A stretch of 64,000 nucleotides of DNA from Rachycentron canadum (lineage: Eukaryota > Chordata > Actinopteri > Carangiformes > Rachycentridae), in the NCBI GenBank assembly GCA_038496675.1, contig CM076666.1, positions 7,452,203 to 7,516,202 on the forward strand. The letters run 5' to 3'. Numbering within the stretch: position 1 is the first letter of the stretch; each line of letters begins with the position of its first letter. A program made the position numbers and the translations under genes. Below the pieces are notes generated by a model. That model made no database searches. It was not told the origin of the DNA and saw only the letters and a program-made list of their open reading frames with translations. Below are positions 24,899 through 35,190 of this stretch, piece by piece.

Positions 24899-25386
24899 TT
24901 TTTTCTTATGTCTTTTCTGTTTTTTTATAGTGCTACACATTTCCTGTTTTTTTGGTTGTATTCCAAAGAGACTACAGATTCTGAACTGGACTGTGGGCTG
25001 ATTGGAAACTTTTATTAAGATGTCATTGGTTGTTAAACTTGTTTTCAGTCCAATTATATTGGATTCAGACAGTTCATTTACTGAGACATTACTTCTTTTT
25101 TTGGGTCTATTAAGACTGACCACATTTTGGGTCTAGTGTCCTCTGGTCCATTTTATGATCATGTTTCTATTTTATGAGAATGAATTTATGCAAGATTGAT
25201 TTTGGAATGTTTTTGGTTTTAATTTAGTTGCAAAGTCTTGGACCAATAAAGCTTTTTATTGTCCACTACTGACTTCAGCCATTGATCACCAGCTGATGTG
25301 AAACCTGTTGCTGGCAGGTGTTATTTGCTGTATAATTTCCATTTCTTGGTTAAATGAATTTGAGAGTTTTCCTGTTGCCAAATAGC

Positions 25387-25738
25387 CAACATTAGCATCA
25401 ACAATTGCCCATATTTGCCCGTCTAGAGGAAAATGTTGAGTTTAGAGTTTAAACTTAATTCCTTTACTCACTAAGAGCTGTCTCCAGAGACACACAATAT
25501 TAATATTAAGTCTTGTCTGTATCATGTATTGTCTTCTGCTGAAGTTAGCATGCTAACCAGCTAGCCCTGGCCCGTCTTGTCACTTTCTGATAGCAATTCA
25601 TGGTGGCCGCCGATCTGCTCTGAGTGCTGCTCAGAGGGCGAATTACACCCTCTTGTCTTGCAAACACAACAAAGGCTGAAGCTCTTCTTAAGAAACCGTT
25701 GTTGGCAGCAGAGAAAACTTTACAAGTAGCCCCTTTAA
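25387..25738 (+). repeat. Dispersed repeat family A, copy 2
   Basis: Same ordered blocks as 5707-5995. This copy extends further at the 3' side, through GGCTGAAGCTCTTCTTAAG and GCAGCAGAGAAAACTTTACA to AAGTAGCCCCTTTAAA, the end I recognise from teleost genomes. It lies about 0.5 kb beyond the long inverted repeat; I see no link between them. Confidence 0.62.
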
Positions 25739-26249
25739 ATTCCTTAAACTTTAAAGTGTTTTTTTGTTTTGGGAGAAATACAATCTGAATCTGTTTTTGT
25801 GTGTCACAGTGTTTATACTCTCATCTCACACTGACTCCTGTAGAGCTCTTTATTGGCAACCTCAGCAAGGGTGTATTGATCATTGTGATCTATAGAGTCC
25901 ACTGATTAACACATGGTGAAAACAGGGTAAAACAAGCTAACAAGCTAACAATCTCACAGCGATTAGCCCCACGTGCTAAAGCCTCAGTTAAGATTAGCTT
26001 ATCGCTGCAGGATATGGCAGGAATCCCAAACCTCTTCCACTTTTGGAGGCATTTCGTGGCACAGAAACAGTCGTGGCTCCCTCCTGCTACAGTGCATGAG
26101 AACTAGGTCGATCCTTTTGATAACTTTGACTACAGATTTCACCTGTTGCCATAGACCATCTTAGCATTTTCCCCTTTTGAATAATGTCTGAATGAAAGAG
26201 CCATGGCTTCCTACCGGCAGAAAATGAGTGACACATGAGAGAGTCTCTT

Positions 26250-26640
26250 CAGTGACAACATCCTTAGTAACCCAGGATGCAGTGCAGCTTTGATGCTTTG
26301 TAAAAGGGGGGACACAGTCTTGTTATTTCTGATGCCTGTCCCCGAGGTCAGCTGTTTTGTTTGGGACTGTATTAAACACAGGGGCTGTAATTTTGCAGCA
26401 TTGACCTGATGATGTAGCAGCTATTCATCACCAGCAGATTGCATTGACATAAGCAACTAATGAGGGTTTTTGCTAACGCTGAACGATGGAGACGTTTAAT
26501 AAGGAAAACCGATGGATACGGATAGAGAGATGCGGGAGATGAGTGATTGTGCTGAGGGAGCAGAAGATCACCCAGTCATCCATTTCATTAAAAAATGCAA
26601 GACTTTAGGGAAAAGAGCCCTCTAGCTCTTCTTTTACTTC
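26250..26640. promoter_or_regulatory. Candidate conserved non-coding element
   Basis: About 390 bp of complex, non-repetitive sequence dense in AT-core and E-box-like sites, for example GTCAGCTG, AGCAGCTATTCATCA and GCAACTAATGAGG. It contrasts with the simple-sequence surroundings. A smaller similar patch lies at about 25955-26010 (GCGATTAGCC, AAGATTAGCTTATCGC). Function is inferred only from texture. Confidence 0.25.
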
Positions 26641-26933
26641 CCTAATGATTTTGCCTTCCTATCCAGCTATGTTCACAGCTGTTTTTGACAGCACTGAACT
26701 GATAAAATATGGTTTTTGCGGAGGCAGCAAAGAATCTTAATATTTATGTGGAGGCCAGTTTCTTTCTAGTCAGGGTTTGTCTACCTCTGTGTCCCAAATG
26801 TCTCTATGTCTCTGAAATGTACACAGGGAGAAGCCTCTATCAGAGTCCTTACATTTCTTTTTTATTGTTTGCAAGGATCTTAATAGTTGTTTGTGTATAT
26901 AAATGTGTCACACTAAGCCACTTAACCAAGAAC

Positions 26934-27360
26934 TGTCATGGTCCATTCCCTTTGTGACACTTTTGTCTGGACTCTTTTGGACTTTGTGTATACCCTTTAA
27001 GTTTGTCTTTGTGTTTATTTCCTATTTTATTTTGGAATCACTTCCCTTGTGTGTCCATTATTTGTTTTACTTCGTATTTGTGTTTTGTTGTCCTGAACTG
27101 AAATTGTCTGCCCTGCCTTATATCTGTCAATCACCCTTGCCTCCTTGTATATTTAAGTCTGTGTCCTTCTCTTAGTCCTTGTCAGTTCATCTGTTCAGTC
27201 CCCTTGATGTGTCCTTGTTTTCCGGAGTTTTCTGAGTTTCACTTTCTCGCCAGTTCTTCAGTTTTGCACCTATTTGTGAGTCGGTTTTGTTCATTAAATT
27301 GCTCTTATTCCACGAACCTGCCTTAGTTTGGGTTTGTCCTGAAACCTTCACATCAGGACA
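26934..27360 (+). mobile_element. Solo-LTR-like segment
   Basis: The 427-bp segment begins TGTCATGG and ends CAGGACA, giving the TG...CA and near-perfect inverted ends (TGTCATG versus TGTCCTG) of a long terminal repeat. Inside are a TATA-like GTATATTTAAG at 27147-27157 and an ATTAAA polyadenylation-like signal at 27293-27298, in the order and spacing expected of U3-R-U5. The T-rich body and TTAGTCCTTGTCAGTTC block resemble an LTR-like family I know from teleosts. Five-base flanks (AGAAC, AGTTA) do not match, so the copy is old or the ends are mis-set. Confidence 0.5.
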
Positions 27361-28089
27361 AGTTAAAAAAAAGTGCAACTTTTGCAATAACGCCCTCACC
27401 AAGCTGCTCTTCAATTTTGAAACATCTTTCTTGAAAACAAAATATAAATACACAGTTCAAATTTTGCCAGAGTGGTTCTTATACATCTGTTTTATTTCTG
27501 AGTGATGAAATGCTTACCATCTGAGTGCAAAAATTTGGCAAGTAAGCACTAACTGATCACTGATCTCTGTGACGCTGGAAATGAAATGCCAGCCACATTA
27601 ATATAAAATGCTAATGAAAGCAGCTTTATGTATCAGTACATTTATACAGAGTGAAACTGTGAATTTAGGCAAGAAAAAGTGCTGAGTTTTTGGCTACTGT
27701 TAACAAGCTCTGGGCTGTTTATAAGATGATCAACAACACGTTTGTGTTTGAGTTTGTGAAAGCACACATGCACAGGGAGTAAGACAAAAAGATTACACGC
27801 GTTTCAGACAAAAGGCGCAATTACGGTATAAGTGGTGTGGTCTATACCTCTCTTACATGCACTGCTCATGCCTTTTGTTACTTTACTTGGGTATTGTCAT
27901 TTTATGTTGTTTTTATGTTTTTGCCTTTTTTGCTTTTCGATTTTTTTTTTTGGCATCTATGGATGGTTTGCTTTTGATGATTGTGTACTTTATTCAAACC
28001 AAGTTGTCAGTTCTTTTTATGTGTGGACATGTGTATGCAAGGCAGTCAGTGATGACCGATGATGAGGTAATTTAACACATTTTTTACCA
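27361..28089. other. Non-coding stretch, nothing recognised
   Basis: AT-rich sequence; a T-run lies near 27942-27951. Short hydrophobic open frames here come from T-rich composition. Confidence 0.5.
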
Positions 28090-28300
28090 TTTTTGTGACA
28101 CGTGCTGCAGTTCTCAGTTATCAAAGACACCTACAATGTTTCGCACAGCAATTTGATGAGCCACCGTGACTCGCAGCCCCGTGTGCGTCCTGCGTCGCGG
28201 GGTTGTTTCATTCTCTCTCTCTTTTTGCTTTAACAATGGAGCGCCTGAACTCAATTAATGACCTGACAGAAGAGAGAAGGTGTGACCTGAGGGGCGGAGA
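28090..28300. promoter_or_regulatory. CpG-enriched candidate regulatory block
   Basis: A small cluster of CpG dinucleotides at 28165-28202 (GACTCGCAG, GCGTCCTGCGTCGCGGGG) stands out in an otherwise CpG-poor window. It is followed by AACTCAATTAATGACCTG. An ATG at 28236 opens a 61-codon plus-strand frame with no recognised domain. Could be a small CpG-containing promoter or a conserved element. Confidence 0.25.
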
Positions 28301-28952
28301 GGTGCACACTTGCTTGCTGCCACACAGCCTGTGCACTGCTGGGGGTGTACTCATCTCCCCAGATTGCCTTTTGTTTGACAGCATGGTCCTGAGTGTTGGG
28401 GTTATGTTGTTTGGATAGTTGGAGATCACCTGTCGGTGAGCTGTTCTGGTTCAGTTTAGTTTCTTTGGGCCCTTCAGGGAAAGTACCCAGTACCTGATCG
28501 TGGTCCATGGTGTTGCTGGCTCAGTGGCCTCCTCATCTTTTGTTCTTGTTGAAAGTGATCACCAACTGTTTTGTTTCTTTCACTCTCTGAGTTGGAAAAC
28601 CTGTTTTTTTTTTAAACATAAAACTGTCCTCAAATTCTTAGCGTCCTCTATATGTCCCAGCCTCCACTTGAAGCTGTTTTTTTTGTTCAGGGAGGTAATA
28701 ACAGTCAGAGCAGGAACAGTACAGCTGTAAAAAAAATAAATAAATAATGATGCCTTTATTCCTTTTAGCTGCTTCAGTTCAGAGTCTCACTTCACTCACT
28801 CAAGCTTTCTCGCAGGAGACGGAGAACAGTGGCAGGTGACAACATTAAGGTATGAGTGGACAAATGCAATTACGTGAAGTGTTAGTTGCTGGCATTAATT
28901 TTTAAAGAGTTTCTGAAAATTTGGTTGAAATTTGTGCTACATTCGGATGGAG

Positions 28953-28999
28953 GCTTGGCTGTGACAGTCAGTGAGATGCACTGACTGTCACAGTCAAGC
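28953..28999. other. Perfect-looking short hairpin (21-bp stem, 5-base loop)
   Basis: Left arm 28953-28973 and right arm 28979-28999 pair around a loop AGATG (28974-28978). All positions are Watson-Crick except one G/T. The core CTGTGACAGTCAGTG is repeated in inverse. The loop is too short and the stem too short for a typical microRNA precursor. Confidence 0.92.
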
Positions 29000-29640
29000 G
29001 TGAGTGAGACATTATTGTTGTCAAAAGTAACACCTGTTTTTCCTACTTGAATAAGTTAATGTGTCTGCTTTAGTGAAGGCCTTTTGGAAAATTGCTCCTT
29101 CCCTGAAAAATGCATGGTGATCCACTAAAGCAAGGGCCAGTGGCTGTCGGGGACCCATCACACTTATGGTTCATCAGCTTCTTAGCAAGAGTATTCTTCA
29201 GGTAATGCGCGACTAATTAACAAAACAAAAAAGCGGCGCCAATGCTTCAAGTTAATTGAATGCTAGCAAGGAGGTGTCAGTTTTAAAGGTGAAAACCAGT
29301 ACAATTGTCCAATGATTTTGTTTGCTTGGAAAATCCTAATCACACATCTCTGGAACTATGCACAGAAACATTTTTATATATTTATATATATATATATATG
29401 TAGGTATAATGTAAATGTAATGTAAATGTATAAACATATATAATGCATATATATGTATATATACATATATATGTATATATATATAAATGTATGTATGTGC
29501 TACAGTTTTGCAGTAAAGACACAGACTTGCACTTCTTTCTCTCTGGCTCTCAGATACAAACACAGATGTTATCAGAGGCTGGTGGCAGAGTTTCTAGACG
29601 GCCAATGAAGACAAACACATGGTGCTGTATTGGAGTGGAG
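29000..29640. other. Non-coding stretch with AT-rich palindromic tract
   Basis: (AT)n-type tracts at about 29378-29399 and 29436-29486, the second built of TATA/CATA palindromic units. Otherwise unassigned. Confidence 0.6.
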
Positions 29641-29649
29641 AGGGGAGGC

Positions 29650-29995
29650 TTACACAGAGCTTCATAGCTGACAAGACCTCCCTGTTTAGGTACTGAGGGG
29701 ACGGCGGAGATGAGACAGAGAGAGAAAAACTGGGGTGGTGGTGGAGAGGATGACAAACACAGGCACAGCTTCACAGGGAAACATGACCTCCTTAGGGAAA
29801 AAAAAAAGAAGGGAGAGGGAATAGCAGAGATGGAGCAAGAGAAGAAGAGAAGTAGGGACAAAAAAGCAAAGATTAGAAGAGGACATACACACAGCTTCAT
29901 AGTTGACAAGACCCCCTGCTGAGGCCCACATGGGAAGAAAATGTTTGGGGAGGAGACAGCAAACAGTAGAGAGAGGGGAGAAACTGTGACAAGCA
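29650..29995. repeat. Degenerate three-unit tandem repeat
   Basis: Three anchors recur in the same orientation: AGCTTCATAGCTGACAAGAC (from 29658), AGCTTCACAGGGAAACATGA (from 29767) and AGCTTCATAGTTGACAAGAC (from 29893). Each is followed by CTCC or CCCC and then by a purine-rich stretch. Spacing is 109 and 126 bp. Units 1 and 3 are closest. The minus-strand open frame of 148 codons over 29550-29996 shows the same triplication as a Lys/Glu-Leu-Cys repeat and is a by-product of the repeat. Confidence 0.75.
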
Positions 29996-30399
29996 TGCAC
30001 CTACTGTTCGTGCTTGGAGAGAAAAAAAGAGAAAGAGATTCAGAGGACTGTGAGGTCCATCTACACCTGGTATTTTTGATCCTTTTAGCTTTTACAATGA
30101 TTTAAGTTCTCTGTTACCCAAATTTTAAGTAAACCAGTACAAAACAAGGTAAATGTCTCTGAGAAAGTTAAATCTAGGGACTGGACTAAACTTATTCAGT
30201 TCAGACTGACTGGTGGGGAAACTCAGGTATTCAGCCTTGTTTAACAAGGCCGCTTGGTTGGTTAGTTAATGTCACCTGAGGTCAGGTGTGGATGATCATC
30301 ATTGGAGCGTGTGGCTGGTTTAGTCTCCTGAGAAGGGATGAAAGGACAGTGTTGTGGGTGGTGGATAGACTTCCTCCTTCACTCCTCAATTGCCTCCTT

Positions 30400-31265
30400 C
30401 AAACCACCTATCCTCCCTATTCAAAATGTGTTCATTGTTGTCATTGAAAGAGTCCCTTGTCCTTTGCGTGGAGAAAAACTGCTGCGTCTAGCACTGATGA
30501 GTTGGTCCTCCTGTGTTGAGCCATGCATTTGTTCAGTGGCTGTTGTGTTTCACTGATGTATAGCTTTGTGCATTCCTCACTGCGCTGCACCACATACATT
30601 GGGATGTACCAGTTGTTGTCTTAGACTGTTGCTGGGTTTGAAGAACACAGGGATTTGATGCTCGTTGAAAAGTTTTCCTGATACTCCAGGAACATAGGAG
30701 ATGATAATATTGTTACATGTCTTCTTCTTATCTTCATCACCCGCTGTGTCGGGGTCCCTCCTGCATCTTGTGGTCCTTTTTATAAATGTCCAGTTTGGGT
30801 ATCCATAAGCTTTGTGTTGGTGCTCCTTTTTCTTGGGCCTGGGCCCTTGTTGGCACCTTATCAGCTCTGTGTTGCAGGGTTGTGATAACTAGCTTGTGGT
30901 GAGAATCAAAGAATAGGTCTGTGTGTGTGGGTTTCCTGTATACCTCAATGTGGAGGCTCCTGTCTTGTTCAATGTGCACGACACAGTCCAAGAAAGGCAA
31001 GCTGTTGTTCATCACATCTTCTTATGTGAACTTGATGTTTTTTTTGCCCACTGAGTTGATGTGCTCTGTGAAAGCTTGCACTTCCTGGGTTTCAATTTTG
31101 ACCCATATGTCGTCCACATATCTGAATCAGCTGGGTTCAGAGCCCTGTTTTCTACATCTTCCACGAAGAGATTGACCACAATGGGAGATACTGATAAGCC
31201 TGGTACAGCCATGTTTTTGTCTGTAGAATCCTCCATTGCACTGGAAAGTAAATGTCAATATCAAG
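30400..31265 (-). pseudogene. Penelope-like element remnant (RT plus GIY-YIG), broken
   Basis: Read on the minus strand. An N-terminal piece (FQCNGGFYRQKHGC, near 31250-31205) shifts frame into VSPIVVNLFVEDVENRAL, RT finger/palm sequence. Next comes FRYVDDIWVKIE with the catalytic YVDD box at 31120-31109, then LPFLDCVVHIEQDRSLHIE and VYRKPTHTD. After further frame changes, SYVPGVSGKL, FFKPSNSLRQQLVHPN and LYISETQQPLNKCMAQHRR follow (about 30680-30500), a degraded GIY-YIG endonuclease domain. RT followed by GIY-YIG is the Penelope-like order. Stops lie just before FRYVDD (31129-31127) and at 31024-31022, with several indels. It is a dead fragment lacking its N-terminal part and any terminal repeats. 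Confidence 0.85.
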
Positions 31266-31799
31266 ATCAATTAACATAGTTGGATCCATCACCAAAGGGA
31301 CTGTGTGAGCAGTGCTCAGTTTCCTACATGTATATACTCCTTCCTATCAATCCCCACTCCCTCCTGTCTCTTGCCTTTGTGAGTCTTCTCAGCAACAACA
31401 AAAATTGTGCACAAACTGAGTTTACACACTGTAAATCTGTCTCATAGATGGTTTTTATCCTCTTGGTGTAAATGTGTTTTCAAGAGGTCAGCTACTGGCA
31501 AAGTGAGTAATGTGGTGTATTAACTAAATTTACAGAGCTAGCACCTGGGCAAATGTTAAAAATGATGCATAGTGAGCTGCGGATGGATTACAGTAATGCA
31601 TGCACACACAGGGGCAAATGCACTTTAAACTGGGTTGTTTGAACATACACTCCCATATTAAAGTAAGCCCCATATTTGTGTTACTGTGCTTTATTCACCT
31701 TCCAACTGCTGAAAGAAAGAGTGAAGCCAAATTAACAAGGCAGGTCATTTATTTAAGGGTTTGATTCAAAAGGACTAGCAGACAGTTTAGTCTTTGTGC
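31266..31799. other. Non-coding stretch, nothing recognised
   Basis: Could include further decayed sequence of the adjacent Penelope-like element on its 5' side, but I cannot align it. Confidence 0.45.
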
Positions 31800-32040
31800 T
31801 GTTGACTCCTGATCACTCCACTTTTTTAATATGGATTACGGTAGTGATTTGGCTTTGGACACGGAATTGCTTCAATGTTCAAACAATGACGGTGCTCAGC
31901 ATCCTAATCTGTATGCTAATGAGTATGTTTGATATTTCATCTTAAGTCTCCTTCCCTGCTCTCTGCTGCCGACAGAAGCTATAAGGCTGTGATGGAGACA
32001 ACCACAGAGCAGGGATGGCAGTGAAGACTCTCAATATATG
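31800..32040. promoter_or_regulatory. Candidate conserved non-coding element
   Basis: Complex sequence with an octamer-like ATGCTAATGAG (31913-31923), TTTTTTAATATGGATTACGG and CAAACAATGAC. Texture and motif density suggest an enhancer. There is no direct proof in a single sequence. Confidence 0.22.
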
Positions 32041-34929
32041 TGGCTTTAAAATCTTCCGTACTGAATTAAAAAGTCTGTTTCATCCCTGTGGATTTTGTAT
32101 GAATAGGAGCTTTTTCTGTAGAATCGGTTTCTCAACAATGGAGACTGATGGGACTCAGAGACTGAGAGATGATGGGAGGCCAACATAATGGAAACCAATG
32201 AATGGGAAGACAGAAGAGAAGGAACAATGAAAAGGCTTTTTAATAAAAAGAGATATGCCCTCATTAGTAGCCTTTGACACACATAACTACATAACGTTCA
32301 CCGTGAAGGCTTGTGTTTTTTTGTTTTTTTTTTTGGAGTCTGTTGGTTAAATGTCTTTAAAAATCCAGTGAAGTGGTAAACAATGGAAATGTTGAACTGA
32401 AGGTAGTTCATCCCGCTCCCTCTGATTATGACTTCTAGACAGCTTGAGAATGAATGTAGGTTTCAATCCTCCAATTACATTTTTGGTGAGTGAACTCTTT
32501 CCCTTGGGTCACAATTTGTGTTTTTTGCCGATGGTGGTATTATGAAAAAGAGAAAGCAGGATCTGAGGATTCAGCAAACCATACTGTGTGCTTGCAACAG
32601 GTCTGTGTGGGCAGAGTGTGTGTAGGTGTTTATGCTTTAAGAAGCTGTGTATTTCAGATCAAAAAACACCTTCAATATATTACCATTACAGGTCGATTCA
32701 AACTGTGAGCATTTGTGGTTTCTGATACCAAGGTTGCAAGAGACAAGAAAGATAGGATCATAAGATCCCTGTTGTCCATAACAACAATAGTTTTCACACT
32801 GTTTTGAGGCACCTTGTCATCGTGCCGCATCTTATCTGTCAAACACAGTGTGAATCACATTAATCACATCTCGGATATTACACCAGTGCTGTACTGGAGA
32901 TATCATGACCAGGTGGGATCATGTGCAGTAATTGTGTCCAAATATGTTGATGATGTTGACGGAAGCCAGCATTTTGCAGGATTTCCTTCCAACCAAACAC
33001 TACAGCAGCTGATTACACTGATTAGCCCCTTCAACCAGGGAGGAGGATGTAATCACTGAAATCACTGGCTGCAGGGTTTGGTTGAAATTACATCCGACCT
33101 GGTCTCAGGTCTCCCTGGCATGTGAGGACTCCACTCTGCCACACATTTAGCAAATCCATTCAAGCTCAGGGCACACTCAGCTTTACAAATTCCTACCTTC
33201 CATAAGCATTTGGTTGGTACCCACAAGTAAAAACACTAAAGGCAATCAAGATGGAGTCGCAGAGTAGTCAAGAATCTTGGGTATCAAGGTACTGTCACGT
33301 TACACCTGCATCCTATGAATAGTGACACAAATAGTACTATCTTACCACCAAACTACACACTGTAGCATCGCTAATTTTATTTTTTAACCCAATCAGAAAA
33401 TGTACATTTATGTTTTTTTGGCTTTGTTGACTACTACAACCTTGACCATGCAGAAAATGCGTGCCTGAGTTTCATGAACTTTTGGCAAAGGATTTCAACC
33501 ATCTTGCAGAACTGCAGTGATCTGTTTGCTTTTAGCTTTAGCCTTCAATGGTAAGCCATCCCGGAACTTGAGTTTTTGTTTTGCAGTGTATCGCACAACA
33601 GCTCTTCCGTTGAAAATGCATCCTGCCTGCATTGCAAACACTCAGTACTGGGTGTCTGCATATGGTGATATTAAAACTCCATTTGCATGCTCTTATGTAA
33701 AATTCATAGGAAGGGCTATCAATCCCAGAACCATGCTGTGTGTGGACAAGTGCCCACCTTCTGACTTATTAACTCTACCACCACTAGACCAATGAAACAG
33801 AGGCGTCATCATGAAAATATTATGAGTTTCATCTTGCTACTTCATCAAGCATTAATCCGCTTGTGTAGAAAAATCTCTGCTACTTTGATCCTACACTTAA
33901 TCTTCATAGTGAATTAGGACAAATTGAAGAATAAGTTATGGAGATAGAATGAATTAGGAAACATAACTTCTCACAAAATAGTAAAATTCATTTTAATATC
34001 CTCGGTGACGGATGTGTCCGGTCATGGTGGAGGGCGGCGTCTGACAGTTAACCTGTTTATTTATTCGTTCCTCCTCAGTACAGGGGGCCCTCCTCGGTTG
34101 CAGGTGTGATTTCATGCAGAGTGACACTCCTTGGTGAAGTGCTAGTGGGGAGGTACTGCTTTGGCAGAGTTCCATATTGTATCCCAGAAAAAGCAGTGAT
34201 GAGTTTACTGCCCTTGTGGCCTGTGGTGAGGGAGAGCGAGCCGCATAATGGATATAATGAGGCCAAAGGACTGTGAGAGAAATAAGTACCATCTCCAGGA
34301 AGGTGCTGCAGCATATAAACTGAGGAAAAGTGTGACATTTTAAAGTGCTACTTCTTTATATAGAACCTCTCATATTTTAGGTTACCCCATAGCCTGATAG
34401 ATGAGGCTATAGCTTCTATCAGACAACTCAAACTAGAACAGCAAACTGTGAAGCTGGAAATTGTATTATTCTAAAAATAAATGTATTCTTTGCGCCATTT
34501 AGGACCCAGTTATGACTGATCACACCTAAAGTGTTTAGCTTGGAGCTGGCTCTTTAAGGTGTCACTGGCCAGAGTAACTGCTTACTTACTCACTTGGGGC
34601 TGAAAACTATCTGACCATACTGACACAGTATGTGCCCATGTTTTAGTTGCTTCTGAAACCACTGGTGCCACTCAAAAACCAGACCACGCTTAAGAGTATC
34701 TTTTATTCAAGTCACTATGTGTTTGGTCTGCAATGTGCTTAGTCATATTTTTGATGCAAGCATTCCAGCCTCATTTCTCCCCTCGTCTCTCTGCTGAGCG
34801 ATTTCACAGAGAAATGACTGAGCCACCACTTGTGTTTAATGTGTTCCAAACTGGTCCCAGTCAGAGTATAGTTTAATTCATTGTCCATCCAGTTAGTTTA
34901 ACTCCAGCAGTTGAGTCCATGCACAGAGG
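32041..34929. other. Non-coding stretch, unassigned
   Basis: No gene recognised. Positions about 32830-33060 and 33517-33795 carry open frames of 81 and 92 codons without recognisable domains; both stretches have the look of old interspersed repeats but I cannot name them. Overlapping minus-strand frames at 33993-34338 are likewise unassigned. Confidence 0.45.
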
Positions 34930-35190
34930 TTGGTCTAATTGTTGGTTTATCTCAGCCGGCGCACCACAGGCGCTCGGCAGGAAGAAAAGATGGGCCAAAA
35001 GCTCCCCGCAGCGAGCCCGCTGGTGTCGTCAGCTGAGACAAAGCAACAATTAGCAATTAGTCTCAGCTGCTAAAGTGAAACTAACAGCTCCAGCTACTTG
35101 ACTGTAGGGATTACAGCCATTGTTTGGATTCCAAGGCAGAAAACTACATTGATTAGTGGAGATTTTAGCTCATCGCAGAAACGTCGAAGG
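34930..35190. promoter_or_regulatory. Candidate enhancer with dyad around paired AATTAG sites
   Basis: CAGCTGAGAC (35030-35039) and GTCTCAGCTG (35060-35069) form a perfect 10-bp inverted repeat, each containing a CAGCTG E-box. Between them lies CAATTAGCAATTAG (35047-35060), two homeodomain-type AATTAG sites 7 bp apart. Upstream, 34957-35030 is locally rich in CpG. The ordered E-box / paired homeobox / E-box arrangement is what a conserved developmental enhancer would look like. Confidence 0.38.

Larger units (their letters stand above)
23660..25000. mobile_element. Long inverted repeat, non-autonomous element or paired insertion
   Basis: Left arm 23771-24131 and right arm 24509-24898 are inverted copies of each other. 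Matching blocks include CCTAAATGGAATGGA, CATAATTAAT-TCATTGCTAACA, ATTTGTCGACTATTTCATGT, CAAAATGCCAAAGATC and CTCTCAAAGGGAA-TCAGC. A spacer of about 377 bp separates them. The left outer flank starts near GTACTGTGCAAAAGCC (23664), a string I associate with the end of a teleost Tc1/mariner-like repeat. The matching end is not found on the right side. Either this is a foldback-like non-autonomous DNA element with a damaged right end, or two copies of one repeat inserted in opposite orientation. No transposase is encoded. Confidence 0.7.

Noticed and set aside
25226..25250. TGCAAAGTCTTGGACC as the missing right end of the long inverted repeat
   Set aside because: It is in direct, not inverted, orientation relative to the left-end string, and no homology joins it to the right arm.
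28953..28999. Hairpin as a microRNA precursor
   Set aside because: The loop is 5 bases and the stem 21 bp, shorter than a normal precursor, and it has no bulges. Kept only as a structural oddity.
29550..29996. 148-codon minus-strand open frame
   Set aside because: It is a by-product of a purine/pyrimidine-biased degenerate tandem repeat with poly-Phe and poly-Pro stretches.
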